The notes: generated by a model from the sequence alone, not told the origin. DNA of 14,812 nt from Sva-07 sp041685755 (GCA_041685755.1 JAWLFC010000077.1:1-14812); one strand, 5' to 3'; counted from the stretch's first letter, positions 1 through 6,633 are shown. Numbers and translations are program-made.

Positions 1-1185
1 TGGCGACTGCTGCTCGGGCCGGCCGCCGCCGATGCCCTGGTCGACGCGGGCAGCGACGACCGGGGAGACGGCGCTGGGCAGGAAGATGGTGCTGGAGTCT
101 CAGCGCCGGACGATGGCGGCCTGGGCGGCGACGACAGCCGGATCGACGCCGCCCTCGGCGCGCTGTACGACAGCGACGAACGCGAGGCCGGTACGTCCGG
201 CAGTCGTCGACGGGCGGGCCGGTCGGGCGGGCTCGGGCGGTCGAAGCCCGGCGTGGTGCGCTGGCTCGGCGACATCCGCCGCTACTTCCCGACCCCGGTC
301 GTGCAGATCCTCCAGCGCGACGCCGTCGACCGACTCGACCTGCGCCAGCTCCTGCTCGAGCCCGAACTGCTCGCCGACCTCGAACCCGACGTCCATCTCG
401 TGACGCTGCTCGTCGAGCTCAACCGCCACCTCCCCGACGAAACCCGGGCGACCGCCCGCCAGGTGATCGCCAGGGTCCTCGCCGATCTCGAGCGGCAGCT
501 GACCGACCAGACCCGCCAGGCCGTCCGCGGCGCTCTTGCCCGCTCTGCCCGCACGCGCCGTCCCCGCCCCGGCGACATCGACTGGCCGATGACGATCTCG
601 GCGAACCTGAAACACTGGATCCCCGAGCACCGCACCGTGGTGCCCGAGCGACTGGTCGGCCACGGCCGGCGCCAGCGCAGCCTCGCCCGCGACGTGGTCA
701 TCGCCGTCGACCAGTCGGGCTCGATGGCCGACAGCGTCGTCTACGCCTCGCTGTTCGGCGGCGTGCTGGCGCAGCTCCCGGCGCTGCGCACCTCGTTCGT
801 CGCCTTCGACACCTCGATCACCGACCTCACCGCCCACCTCCACGACCCCGTCGAGGTCCTGTTCGGTGTGCAGCTCGGTGGCGGCACCGACATCGCCGGG
901 GCGCTCGGCTACTGTCGCCGCCTCGTCCAGCGGCCGCGTGACAGCGTCGTGTTCCTCGTCAGCGACCTGTTCGAGGGCGGCAACGTCGAGTTGATGTACC
1001 GGCGCGTCGCCGAACTCGTCGCCGACGGCGCCGAGGTCGTGGTCCTGCTCGCGCTCAGCGACGAGGGCACGCCGGCGCACGACCAGACCCACGCCGCCGC
1101 TCTCGCACAACGTGGTGCCACCGTGACGTCGACGACACCGGCGGAATTCCCCGCCGTGCTCGCCGCCGCCTTGACGAGATCTTGA
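1..1185 (+). CDS. VWA-domain (MIDAS) protein, 5' end outside the window
   Basis: The reading frame is already open at base 1, so the start is missing; 394 residues remain. An acidic, Gly-rich linker (about residues 15-85) is followed by a conserved region with RWLGDIRRYFP and VVQILQRDAV (from about 86), then the VWA domain. The MIDAS metal site is visible: DQSGS from D237, T296 in GGGTDIAGAL, and D322 in VSDLFEGG. Homologues I recall carry the same RWLGDIR...ANLKH...PEHRTVVPERL layout and are usually encoded beside MoxR-type AAA+ ATPases and DUF5682-like proteins. The likely role is a metal-dependent adaptor partnered with such an ATPase in protein remodelling, probably cytoplasmic since no membrane segment is seen. 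The ATPase would lie upstream, outside the window. The VWA call is firm; the physiological role is unknown. Confidence 0.85.
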   Translation, partial: WRLLLGPAAADALVDAGSDDRGDGAGQEDGAGVSAPDDGGLGGDDSRIDAALGALYDSDEREAGTSGSRRRAGRSGGLGRSKPGVVRWLGDIRRYFPTPVVQILQRDAVDRLDLRQLLLEPELLADLEPDVHLVTLLVELNRHLPDETRATARQVIARVLADLERQLTDQTRQAVRGALARSARTRRPRPGDIDWPMTISANLKHWIPEHRTVVPERLVGHGRRQRSLARDVVIAVDQSGSMADSVVYASLFGGVLAQLPALRTSFVAFDTSITDLTAHLHDPVEVLFGVQLGGGTDIAGALGYCRRLVQRPRDSVVFLVSDLFEGGNVELMYRRVAELVADGAEVVVLLALSDEGTPAHDQTHAAALAQRGATVTSTTPAEFPAVLAAALTRS

Positions 1186-1243
1186 CCGTCGCCGGCTCGC
1201 TGTGAGCCGCCGATGGATGGGGTCGCGAGCGCCGCCCAAGCGC

Positions 1244-1249
1244 TAGCGT
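1244..1249 (+). promoter_or_regulatory. Possible -10 element (TAGCGT) of the NifU-N-like gene
   Basis: TAGCGT fits the actinobacterial TAnnnT -10 pattern and lies 9 nt before the ATG at 1259. No Shine-Dalgarno sequence precedes that ATG, so a leaderless or near-leaderless transcript is plausible. The same CTAGCGT string recurs at 1760-1766 before the next gene. Support is pattern-based only; no convincing -35 was found. Confidence 0.3.
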
Positions 1250-1258
1250 TGCGGCGTC

Positions 1259-1717
1259 ATGGGTCAGCTGGTCGCCGTCACCGAGAAGCCGAGTTCGACA
1301 CGAGGTGTCGTCCGCTTCGAGATCAACCGTTCGCTCTCGGGCATGGGCCACGAGCACTTCGCCTCCGTCGACGAGGCCTGGAGCGACACTCCGTCGGCCG
1401 AACTCGCCCGGCGGATGTTCGCGACCGGCCGGGTCGCCGCCGTCCACGTGTACGGCAACATCATCACCGTCGATCTCGCCAAGGGCCACGACTCCGAGGG
1501 TCTCGCCGACCTGGTGCGACACATGTACCAGTACTGGAAGCCCGGCGTCGAGCCGCCCTCGTTCGAGGACCTGCAGCCCGACGAGCCCGAGGCGGTGTCG
1601 TCCGGTGGCGGCGACAGCGGTGGCGGGGAGTTGTCGGAAGCGGCGAAGCGGGTCCCGGCGCACCTGCTCGATCGGGGTCGGGCCGCTCGTGAGCGCTGGA
1701 ACGCCAAGAACGCCTGA
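1259..1717 (+). CDS. NifU/Nfu N-terminal-domain-like protein
   Basis: The product has 152 residues. The first 100 or so match the pattern of the Nfu/NifU N-terminal domain (PF08712-like): PSSTRGVVRFEINRSLSG near residues 11-28, an ELARRMFATGRVAAVHV segment, and GNIITVDLAKG around 66-76. That fold is an alpha/beta module found at the N terminus of Nfu iron-sulfur scaffold proteins. The CxxC Fe-S-binding Nfu domain is absent; the rest is a Ser/Gly-rich linker and a basic, Ala/Arg-rich tail. The protein is therefore unlikely to carry a cluster itself. Actinobacteria often have such stand-alone versions with no assigned function. It starts 73 bp after the VWA gene on the same strand. The ATG at 1259 fits the conserved MGQLVAV start, as I recall the family. 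Confidence 0.7.
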   Translation: MGQLVAVTEKPSSTRGVVRFEINRSLSGMGHEHFASVDEAWSDTPSAELARRMFATGRVAAVHVYGNIITVDLAKGHDSEGLADLVRHMYQYWKPGVEPPSFEDLQPDEPEAVSSGGGDSGGGELSEAAKRVPAHLLDRGRAARERWNAKNA

Positions 1718-1760
1718 TCCGTTTCGGAGCTGGATTCGGCGCGTCGGCGCGGTGTGGCTC

Positions 1761-1766
1761 TAGCGT
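1761..1766 (+). promoter_or_regulatory. Possible -10 element (TAGCGT) of the B12-binding regulator
   Basis: A second TAGCGT, in the same CTAGCGT context as at 1243-1249, lies 27 nt before the ATG at 1794. Transcription from here would give a leader of about 20 nt containing a G-rich GGGGGA at 1785-1790, a weak and rather close ribosome-binding candidate. The evidence is the repeated motif and its position only. Confidence 0.3.
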
Positions 1767-1793
1767 CGGCTCGCCAGTGATGGCGGGGGACAG

Positions 1794-2642
1794 ATGACCG
1801 ACGGTGTGCTCACACTCCAGGAAGCGGCCGACGAACTCGGCGTGCACTACATGACCGCGTACCGCTACGTCCGTCTCGGGGTGATGGAGGCCTCGAAAGC
1901 CGGCGGGGTGTGGCAGGTCCAGCGTTCGGCACTGGAACGTTTCCGGGAGAACGCCGCGGCGACGGCGGCAGCTGCAACGGCAGGGAAGGGACGCTCGCGT
2001 GGCCGTCGGGCGCCCTGGTCGAGCCGGCTGGAGTCGCGGCTCGTCGCGGGTGATGCCCCCGGGGCCTGGAGTGTCGTGGAAGCGGCGATGGCCGCCGGTG
2101 CCGAACTCGACGAGATCTACCTCGAGGTGTTGACCCCGGCGATGGTGTCGATCGGCGAGCGGTGGGCGGCCGGCGAGCTCGACATCTCGATCGAGCATCG
2201 AGCGACCGGGATCGCCATGCGCATCGTCGGGCGGATCGGGCCCCGGTTCAGCCGCCGCGGCCGTTCACGCGGTGTCGTGGCGCTCGGGGCGCCGGCCGGC
2301 GAATTCCATGCGTTGCCGATCGCGATGCTCGGCGACCTGCTCCGGCTGCGGGGCTGGGAGGTGTCCGATTTCGGCGTCGACGTGCCGAGCGAGTCGTTGG
2401 CGCACGTGATCCGCCAGACGCCCGACCTGCTGGCGGTCGGGTTGTCGGCGATGTCGTCGGACAACCTGGTCTCGCTCGCCGATGCCTGCGCGGCGGTGCA
2501 CCGGGCCGACCCCGAGGTGTTCGTGGTGATCGGCGGGCACGCGGTGACCGGCGACGAGCACGCCCGGTCGTTGGGTGCCGACGCCTACGCCGCCAGTGGT
2601 CGCGACATGGACTCCCTGCTCGCCGCTCACGCCGCCACCTAG
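1794..2642 (+). CDS. HTH plus cobalamin-binding regulator with CarH-type Wx9EH motif
   Basis: The product has 282 residues. Residues 5-50 form an excisionase/MerR-like helix-turn-helix (LTLQEAADELGVHYMTAYRY). An Ala/Arg/Gly-rich linker (about 54-74) leads to a helical cap domain (about 75-150) and a Rossmann-like B12-binding domain (about 158-282). In the cap, W124 is followed after nine residues by E134-H135, the Wx9EH signature of CarH-type photoreceptors that hold adenosylcobalamin. In the B12 domain, E170-F-H172-A-L-P175 sits where ExHxxG is expected, so H172 is the likely lower cobalt ligand; Gly is replaced by Pro. SAMSS (218-222) and GGHAV (247-251) match the nucleotide-loop segments. 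By analogy it would bind DNA in the dark and release it in light, or sense B12; both are inference. It ends just upstream of the mutasome operon on the same strand. Confidence 0.82.
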   Translation: MTDGVLTLQEAADELGVHYMTAYRYVRLGVMEASKAGGVWQVQRSALERFRENAAATAAAATAGKGRSRGRRAPWSSRLESRLVAGDAPGAWSVVEAAMAAGAELDEIYLEVLTPAMVSIGERWAAGELDISIEHRATGIAMRIVGRIGPRFSRRGRSRGVVALGAPAGEFHALPIAMLGDLLRLRGWEVSDFGVDVPSESLAHVIRQTPDLLAVGLSAMSSDNLVSLADACAAVHRADPEVFVVIGGHAVTGDEHARSLGADAYAASGRDMDSLLAAHAAT

Positions 2643-2645
2643 CCG

Positions 2646-2665
2646 ATCGAACGCGGCAATCGAAC
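2646..2665. repeat. 20-bp sequence duplicated on both sides of the gap (left copy)
   Basis: The last 20 bases before the N-run are identical to the first 20 after it (2766-2785). This is best read as overlapping contig ends at a scaffold join rather than a biological repeat. Within the 20 bases, ATCGAAC occurs twice, 13 bp apart. Confidence 0.85.
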
Positions 2666-2765
2666 NNNNNNNNNNNNNNNNNNNNNNNNNNNNNNNNNNN
2701 NNNNNNNNNNNNNNNNNNNNNNNNNNNNNNNNNNNNNNNNNNNNNNNNNNNNNNNNNNNNNNNNN
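2666..2765. other. Assembly gap (100 N), probably closable
   Basis: Exactly 100 N, the conventional placeholder for an unknown gap. Because the flanks share a perfect 20-bp overlap, the true sequence is probably continuous, with one copy of the overlap and no missing bases. The spacer between the B12-binding regulator and imuA' would then be about 45 bp. Confidence 0.9.
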
Positions 2766-2779
2766 ATCGAACGCGGCAA

Positions 2780-2795
2780 TCGAACACACGTTCGC
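2780..2795 (+). promoter_or_regulatory. LexA (SOS) box of the imuA'-imuB operon
   Basis: TCGAACACACGTTCGC matches the actinobacterial LexA operator TCGAAC-N4-GTTCGA at 11 of 12 specified positions; only the last base differs. It directly abuts a -10-like TATCAT, so bound LexA would block RNA polymerase. An extra half-site TCGAAC lies 13 bp upstream at 2767-2772. The box supports SOS control of imuA'-imuB, as is known for the mycobacterial orthologues. Confidence 0.88.
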
Positions 2796-2801
2796 TATCA
2801 T
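2796..2801 (+). promoter_or_regulatory. -10 element (TATCAT) of a leaderless imuA' promoter
   Basis: TATCAT agrees with TATAAT at 5 of 6 bases and is followed by exactly 6 nt (GGCGGG) and the ATG at 2808, placing the expected transcription start at the start codon. The G-rich spacer touches the ATG and is too close to act as a Shine-Dalgarno. No convincing -35 is visible. Confidence 0.65.
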
Positions 2802-2807
2802 GGCGGG

Positions 2808-3431
2808 ATGGACGTCGCTCTCGAACTCGCCATGTTGGGCGACCGGGTGGCCCCGCTCGCACTGGCTCACGAACGCACCCTGCCCGTCGCCGCCGACCTC
2901 GCCGAGTTGCTTCCCGACGGCGGACTCGTCCGCGGTCGCACGCTGGCCTGTCGGGGCCCGGTCGCCACGTCGACGGCGCTGGCGCTCGTCGCTCCGGCGA
3001 TGGCGGCCGGATCCTGGATGGTGACGATCGACATCGCCACCCTCGGGCTCGACGCTGCCCACGAACTCGGTGTGCCGCTCGAGCGCGTCGTCGCCGTGTG
3101 CACCGGTGACGACCCGCAACGCTGGCCCGACGTGGTCGCCGCCGCCGCCGACGGCTTCGACATCCTCCTCGTCCGGGTGCCCGCCCCGGTGGCGGCGGCG
3201 TTGCCGGCGTCGGCGTCGCGCAAACTCGCCGTCCGGCTGCGTCAGCGCGACGTGGTCACCGTCGTCATCGGCGACCCGGCACCGATGGCGTGCGACGGCG
3301 TGCTGCAGACCGCAGCCCCACAGTGGGAGGGGCTGGGCGACGGCCACGGCCATCTGCGCTCCCGCGCCGTGGCGGTCGAAGCCACCGGTCGTCGCCTGCC
3401 GGGCCGGCGCCGCTGCCGTCTCGAACTCTGA
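2808..3431 (+). CDS. imuA': ImuA'-like RecA-fold accessory protein of the mutasome
   Basis: The product has 207 residues and is a short RecA-like protein: LPDGGLVRGRTLACRGPVATSTAL (about 35-58) corresponds to the segment leading into the P-loop of RecA/ImuA. The Walker A signature is degenerate, with no GK[ST], so ATP hydrolysis by a classical P-loop is unlikely, as in actinobacterial ImuA' proteins. The remainder gives alternating hydrophobic strands (SWMVTIDIATLGL, DILLVRVP, VVTVVIGD) and a basic C terminus. In mycobacteria ImuA' binds ImuB and is needed for DnaE2-dependent damage-induced mutagenesis. Its assignment rests as much on context as on sequence: a LexA box immediately upstream, imuB 30 bp downstream, dnaE2 nearby. 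The ATG at 2808 is set by the leaderless promoter. Confidence 0.85.
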   Translation: MDVALELAMLGDRVAPLALAHERTLPVAADLAELLPDGGLVRGRTLACRGPVATSTALALVAPAMAAGSWMVTIDIATLGLDAAHELGVPLERVVAVCTGDDPQRWPDVVAAAADGFDILLVRVPAPVAAALPASASRKLAVRLRQRDVVTVVIGDPAPMACDGVLQTAAPQWEGLGDGHGHLRSRAVAVEATGRRLPGRRRCRLEL

Positions 3432-3461
3432 CACCTCCAGCTCCGACGCCCGGATCCCGAC

Positions 3462-5069
3462 ATGGAACAGCCGCCACGCATCGTCTCGGTGTGGATCCCC
3501 GACTGGCCGGTCGTGGCCGCCGGGTTCCCCGCCGACGTCCCCGCCGCTGTCGTGCGCGCCAACCGCGTCGTCGCTCGCACCGAAGCCGCTGGCGTCGACG
3601 GTGTCATCGTCGGCCAGCGCCGCCGACAGGCCCAACGGCGCTGTCCGCAGCTCGTGCTCGTCGATCACGACCCTGCTCGGGACGCCCGCGAGTTCGAGGC
3701 GGTCGTACGCGCCGTCGCCGAACTCTCCCCGCGGCTCGACGTGGTCGAGCCGGGATGGATCGCTCTGCGAGCCCGGGGACCGTCGCGCTACTTCGGCGGT
3801 GATGCCGCCCTCGCCGACCGTCTCGTTGCGGTGACGGCAGCGGCCACCGCCCAGGAGCTGACGGCCGGCGTCGGCATCGCCGACGGCCGGTTCGCGTCGA
3901 GCATCGCCGCCCGGTTGGCGGCGCGGCACGGCCGACCGGTGCTCGTCGACCCCGCGGGGTCGACAGCGTTCTGCGCCGAGCTGCCGATCGGGTGGCTGCA
4001 GACCCTCGGCGAGTGCGAGCCCGAACTGGTCGAGCTGTTCGGCCGCCTCGGCCTGCGCCGTCTCGGCGACCTCGCTGCGTTGAGTGCCGCCGACGTCCTC
4101 GGTCGCTTCGGCCGCCCCGGTCTGCACGCCCATCGCCTGGCGTCGGGACAGGACCTGCGCCCGTCGAGCACCGTCGATCCGGCCCCCGAACGGCGGCTCG
4201 ACCACGTCCTCGACGACCCGGCAGCCCAGTCGAGCGCCGTGGTGTTCATCGCCAAGCAACTCGCCGACGAGTTGGCCGACACGCTCGCCGGCGACGGGCG
4301 CGTCTGCACCCGTCTCGTCGTCCTGCTCGAGTCGGAGCACGGGGAACGCTCGGAACGCTCGTGGTATCGGGCGGCGGGGCTGTCGGCGTCGGCGATGGTC
4401 GAGCGGGTGCGCTGGCAGCTCGACGCCTGGATCAACCTGCCGCGCGGCAGCGACCAGGAGTTGACCGGCGGTGTCGTCCTCGTCCGGTTGACCCCCGACG
4501 AGGTGCGCGCCGACGAGGGGAGCCAGCTCGGCCTGTGGGGCGGTCAGACCGAGGCCGACCGTCGCGCCGCCCGCACGATCGCCCGGCTGACGGCGATGAC
4601 CTCGACCGACGCCGTGACGGTGCCGGTGTGGCGTGGCGGTCGACTGCCGGCGGACCGCTTCGACTGGGTGCCGGCGACGATGATCGACCTCGACGCTGCC
4701 AGGAGCCGGACGCCGGGGCCGTGGCCGGGGGCGTTGCCGTCACCGTCGCCGGCGACGGTGCTCCGCGAGCCGTACCCGGTCGAGGTGCTCGACGGCGCCG
4801 GTGAGCTGCTCGGTGTGAACGGGCGGGGCATCGTCTCGGCCCGCCCGGCGACGCTGCGCCTCCTGAGCGGTGACGACGCGTCGGGCTGGCGCCGCGGCCG
4901 TCCCCGGGCGATCGTTGCCTGGGCGGGTCCGTGGCCGGTCGAGCAACGCTGGTGGGAGCCCGACCACCATCGTCGTCTGGCCCGGTTCCAGATGGTCACC
5001 GACGACCACGACGGCTATCTCGTCGTCGCCGAGCACCGCCGGTGGTGGATCAGCGCCCGCTACGACTGA
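3462..5069 (+). CDS. imuB: ImuB, catalytically degenerate Y-family polymerase, mutasome hub
   Basis: The product has 535 residues, the usual size for ImuB. The N-terminal palm starts with RIVSVWIPDWP; only D14 remains of the usual Y-family DxD. The second catalytic motif (SxDE) is replaced by VEPGWIALRARG (about 94-105), so polymerase activity is not expected. RYFGG and an ASSIAARLAARHG segment follow, then a helix-hairpin-helix region (LFGRLGLRRLGDLAALS, about 190-206) and a little-finger region. QLGLWG at 355-360 is a beta-clamp-binding motif, close in position and sequence to that reported for mycobacterial ImuB. The C terminus is Trp/Arg-rich. ImuB links the sliding clamp, ImuA' and DnaE2 during translesion synthesis. 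It is cotranscribed with imuA' (30-bp spacer, no clear Shine-Dalgarno) under LexA control. Confidence 0.92.
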   Translation: MEQPPRIVSVWIPDWPVVAAGFPADVPAAVVRANRVVARTEAAGVDGVIVGQRRRQAQRRCPQLVLVDHDPARDAREFEAVVRAVAELSPRLDVVEPGWIALRARGPSRYFGGDAALADRLVAVTAAATAQELTAGVGIADGRFASSIAARLAARHGRPVLVDPAGSTAFCAELPIGWLQTLGECEPELVELFGRLGLRRLGDLAALSAADVLGRFGRPGLHAHRLASGQDLRPSSTVDPAPERRLDHVLDDPAAQSSAVVFIAKQLADELADTLAGDGRVCTRLVVLLESEHGERSERSWYRAAGLSASAMVERVRWQLDAWINLPRGSDQELTGGVVLVRLTPDEVRADEGSQLGLWGGQTEADRRAARTIARLTAMTSTDAVTVPVWRGGRLPADRFDWVPATMIDLDAARSRTPGPWPGALPSPSPATVLREPYPVEVLDGAGELLGVNGRGIVSARPATLRLLSGDDASGWRRGRPRAIVAWAGPWPVEQRWWEPDHHRRLARFQMVTDDHDGYLVVAEHRRWWISARYD

Positions 5070-5075
5070 GCACCG

Positions 5076-5137
5076 GCGCGTCGGGGTCGGGTCCGGACGG
5101 GCAGGGTGCGCGTCGGGGTCGGGTCCGGACGGGCAGG
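5076..5137. repeat. Tandem 30-bp direct repeat between converging genes
   Basis: Two identical 30-bp copies (5076-5105 and 5108-5137) lie 32 bp apart, each containing the palindrome GTCCGGAC. They fill nearly all of the 71-bp spacer between the stop of imuB and the stop of the minus-strand regulator. They may be a small tandem duplication or part of a bidirectional terminator, but no T-run is present. Confidence 0.85.
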
Positions 5138-5140
5138 AGT

Positions 5141-5908
5141 TCAGCCGACGGCGACGAGGCCGAAGGTGTGGGAGACGTCGAGCTGGTCGGTGACGTCGTT
5201 GGCGAGGCGGAAGCCGACGCCGCGCACGGTGTGGATCACCTTGGTGTCGGGGGCGGCCTTGTCGAGCTTGCGTCGCAGGTTCGACAGGTGCACGTCGACC
5301 ACGTGATTGTCGCCCACCCAGGTCGGCCCCCACACGGCGTGGAGGAGGTCCTCGCGGGTGCAGACCTCGGTCGGTCGGCGGCACAGCTGCTCGAGCAGGG
5401 AGAACTCGATGCGTGTCGTTGCCACCTCGGAGTCGTCGATGCGTACCTCGCGGCGGCCGAGATCCACCGTCAGCGGGCCGAGGCTGAGCACCGAGGCGAG
5501 CGGTCCGTCGTTGCGCTGCTGCAGCTGGCGGGGCCGCCGGAGCAGCGCGTGGCAGCGCGCCGAGAGCTCCTCGGGTGACACCGGTACCGAGATCGCGTCG
5601 TCGGCGCCGGAGTGGAGCACGGCGGCGCGGGCGCGGTGGGCGCCCTCCTCGGTGATGCACAGCAGATACTGCTCGCTGGAGTCGCGCAGGCGCTCGTGGA
5701 GGGGGCGGCCGTCCGGGGCGCGGAGCCGGGAGCAGACGATCAGGACATCGGGGGAGAACGACTCGGCCAGCATGATCGCCGCATCGCCGTCGGTCGGGGC
5801 GCTGACGCTGAAGCCGGCCGCCCGGAGCCCCGCCACGCTGATGCGCCGGAGATCGGGGTCGTCCACGGCGATCAGGATGCGAGGTGCGATGTTGGTGTCG
5901 TTGTCCAT
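5141..5908 (-). CDS. OmpR/PhoB-type regulator with a pseudo-receiver domain
   Basis: The product has 255 residues. The N-terminal part (about 10-125) aligns with response-regulator receivers: ILIAVDDPD gives the acidic pair D16-D17, and T86 is kept. At the phosphoacceptor position (PDLxLLD in PhoB) the sequence is PDVLIVC, giving C59, and the conserved Lys (TKPF) is Val109 in SVPV. Canonical Asp phosphorylation is therefore unlikely. The C-terminal winged helix (about 140-235) is intact, with TRIEFSLLEQL, REDLLHAVWG, VVDVHLSNLRRKLD and IHTVRGVGFRL, so DNA binding is expected. No histidine kinase gene is adjacent. It converges on imuB and diverges from the NUDIX gene, sharing a 152-bp spacer with it. 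Its target genes are unknown; the NUDIX gene or its own promoter are the nearest candidates. Confidence 0.88.
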   Translation of the reverse strand: MDNDTNIAPRILIAVDDPDLRRISVAGLRAAGFSVSAPTDGDAAIMLAESFSPDVLIVCSRLRAPDGRPLHERLRDSSEQYLLCITEEGAHRARAAVLHSGADDAISVPVSPEELSARCHALLRRPRQLQQRNDGPLASVLSLGPLTVDLGRREVRIDDSEVATTRIEFSLLEQLCRRPTEVCTREDLLHAVWGPTWVGDNHVVDVHLSNLRRKLDKAAPDTKVIHTVRGVGFRLANDVTDQLDVSHTFGLVAVG

Positions 5909-5962
5909 GTGGTGATTCCCGCCAGTCGATGGCCAAGAGGCCGCTGTTCGTGTCCTGGTGGT

Positions 5963-5991
5963 GGTATCGGTCCTGCTCCTGACGAACTCAA
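5963..5991 (-). promoter_or_regulatory. Candidate promoter of the pseudo-receiver regulator
   Basis: On the minus strand, TTGAGT (5986-5991) and GATACC (5963-5968) are separated by 17 nt, resembling -35/-10 elements with a standard spacer. It would give a leader of about 50 nt before the ATG at 5908. Both hexamers are imperfect (4/6 and 3/6), so this is a tentative call. Confidence 0.3.
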
Positions 5992-6006
5992 GAACAAATC
6001 GAAAGA

Positions 6007-6024
6007 AATCACACGCGTGTCATT
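6007..6024. promoter_or_regulatory. 18-bp dyad, possible operator in the divergent spacer
   Basis: AATcACACGCGTGTcATT has a perfect 10-bp palindrome core (ACACGCGTGT, 6011-6020) and matching outer AAT/ATT, with a single mismatched pair. It lies in an A-rich segment between the divergent regulator and NUDIX genes, 36 bp before the NUDIX ATG, where an operator would be expected. The protein that binds it is unknown. Confidence 0.4.
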
Positions 6025-6060
6025 CGTCGGTCGGCCGTCGGTGGGTGGTACACCGGAGCG

Positions 6061-6609
6061 ATGGCGATCGATCAGGCAGTACTGCGCCGGCGCGTCCGGG
6101 CCGACGTGGAGGCCCGCCGACCCGTCGACGAGCGGGAGTCGGAGTCGATCGACGCGTTCCTGACGGCGTTCGACCGCCTCGACGACCCCTTCGACCAGCG
6201 CTGCGATCCGGTGCACGTGACCGGATCCGGTGTGGTGGTCGGCTCGCGTGGGGTCGTCCTCCTGGAGCACAAGCGGCTGGGGATCTGGCTGCAGCCGGGT
6301 GGCCACATCGACCCCGGCGAGACACCGTGGGACGCCGCGCTGCGCGAAAGCTGCGAGGAGACCGGCCTGCAGCTGCACTTCGCCGGCTCACTCGACGACG
6401 ACGGCGTCCCCGAACTGCTGCACGTCGACGTCCACGACGGTGGGCGAGGCCACACCCACCTCGACGTCCGCTATCTGATCACCGGTGACGACGCCGAGCC
6501 GGATCCGCCCGAGGGCGAGAGCCAGCAGATCGCCTGGTTCGAGTGGAGCGCCGCCATCGACCTCGCCGACCCCGGCCTCGCCGGCCTCCTCCGCTCCCTC
6601 ACCCCCTGA
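6061..6609 (+). CDS. NUDIX hydrolase
   Basis: The product has 182 residues. The Nudix box Gx5Ex7REUxEExGU is present as G81-HIDPG-E87-TPWDAAL-R95-E96-S-C-E99-E100-T-G102-L, giving the Mg2+-binding helix; the usual aliphatic residue after RE is Ser. The preceding strand region GVVLLEHKRLGIWLQPGGHID is typical of the fold. An N-terminal helical extension (about 1-50, acidic) precedes the domain. NUDIX enzymes hydrolyse nucleoside diphosphates linked to another moiety; the substrate cannot be read from the sequence. A role in cleaning oxidised nucleotides is an inference from its position between imuB and dnaE2. No LexA box precedes it. TACACC lies 6 nt before the ATG, and GGAG only 2 nt before it. 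The start fits the divergent spacer. Confidence 0.88.
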   Translation: MAIDQAVLRRRVRADVEARRPVDERESESIDAFLTAFDRLDDPFDQRCDPVHVTGSGVVVGSRGVVLLEHKRLGIWLQPGGHIDPGETPWDAALRESCEETGLQLHFAGSLDDDGVPELLHVDVHDGGRGHTHLDVRYLITGDDAEPDPPEGESQQIAWFEWSAAIDLADPGLAGLLRSLTP

Positions 6610-6633
6610 CCCCCTGACCCGCATCCACCCTCC

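Noticed and set aside
100..1239. A 379-codon open frame on the minus strand opposite the VWA gene
   Set aside because: Antisense shadow; the plus-strand frame shows an intact MIDAS motif and conserved family segments.
2646..2785. Target-site duplication of a mobile element hidden in the first gap
   Set aside because: A 20-bp perfect match exactly at both gap edges is better explained by unmerged contig ends; nothing element-like adjoins it.
2265..4340. A 691-codon open frame on the minus strand opposite imuA' and imuB
   Set aside because: It runs through the N gap and is antisense to two well-supported genes; no domain is visible.
5076..5137. CRISPR-like repeat
   Set aside because: Two 30-bp copies are separated by only 2 bp; there are no spacers and no cas genes.
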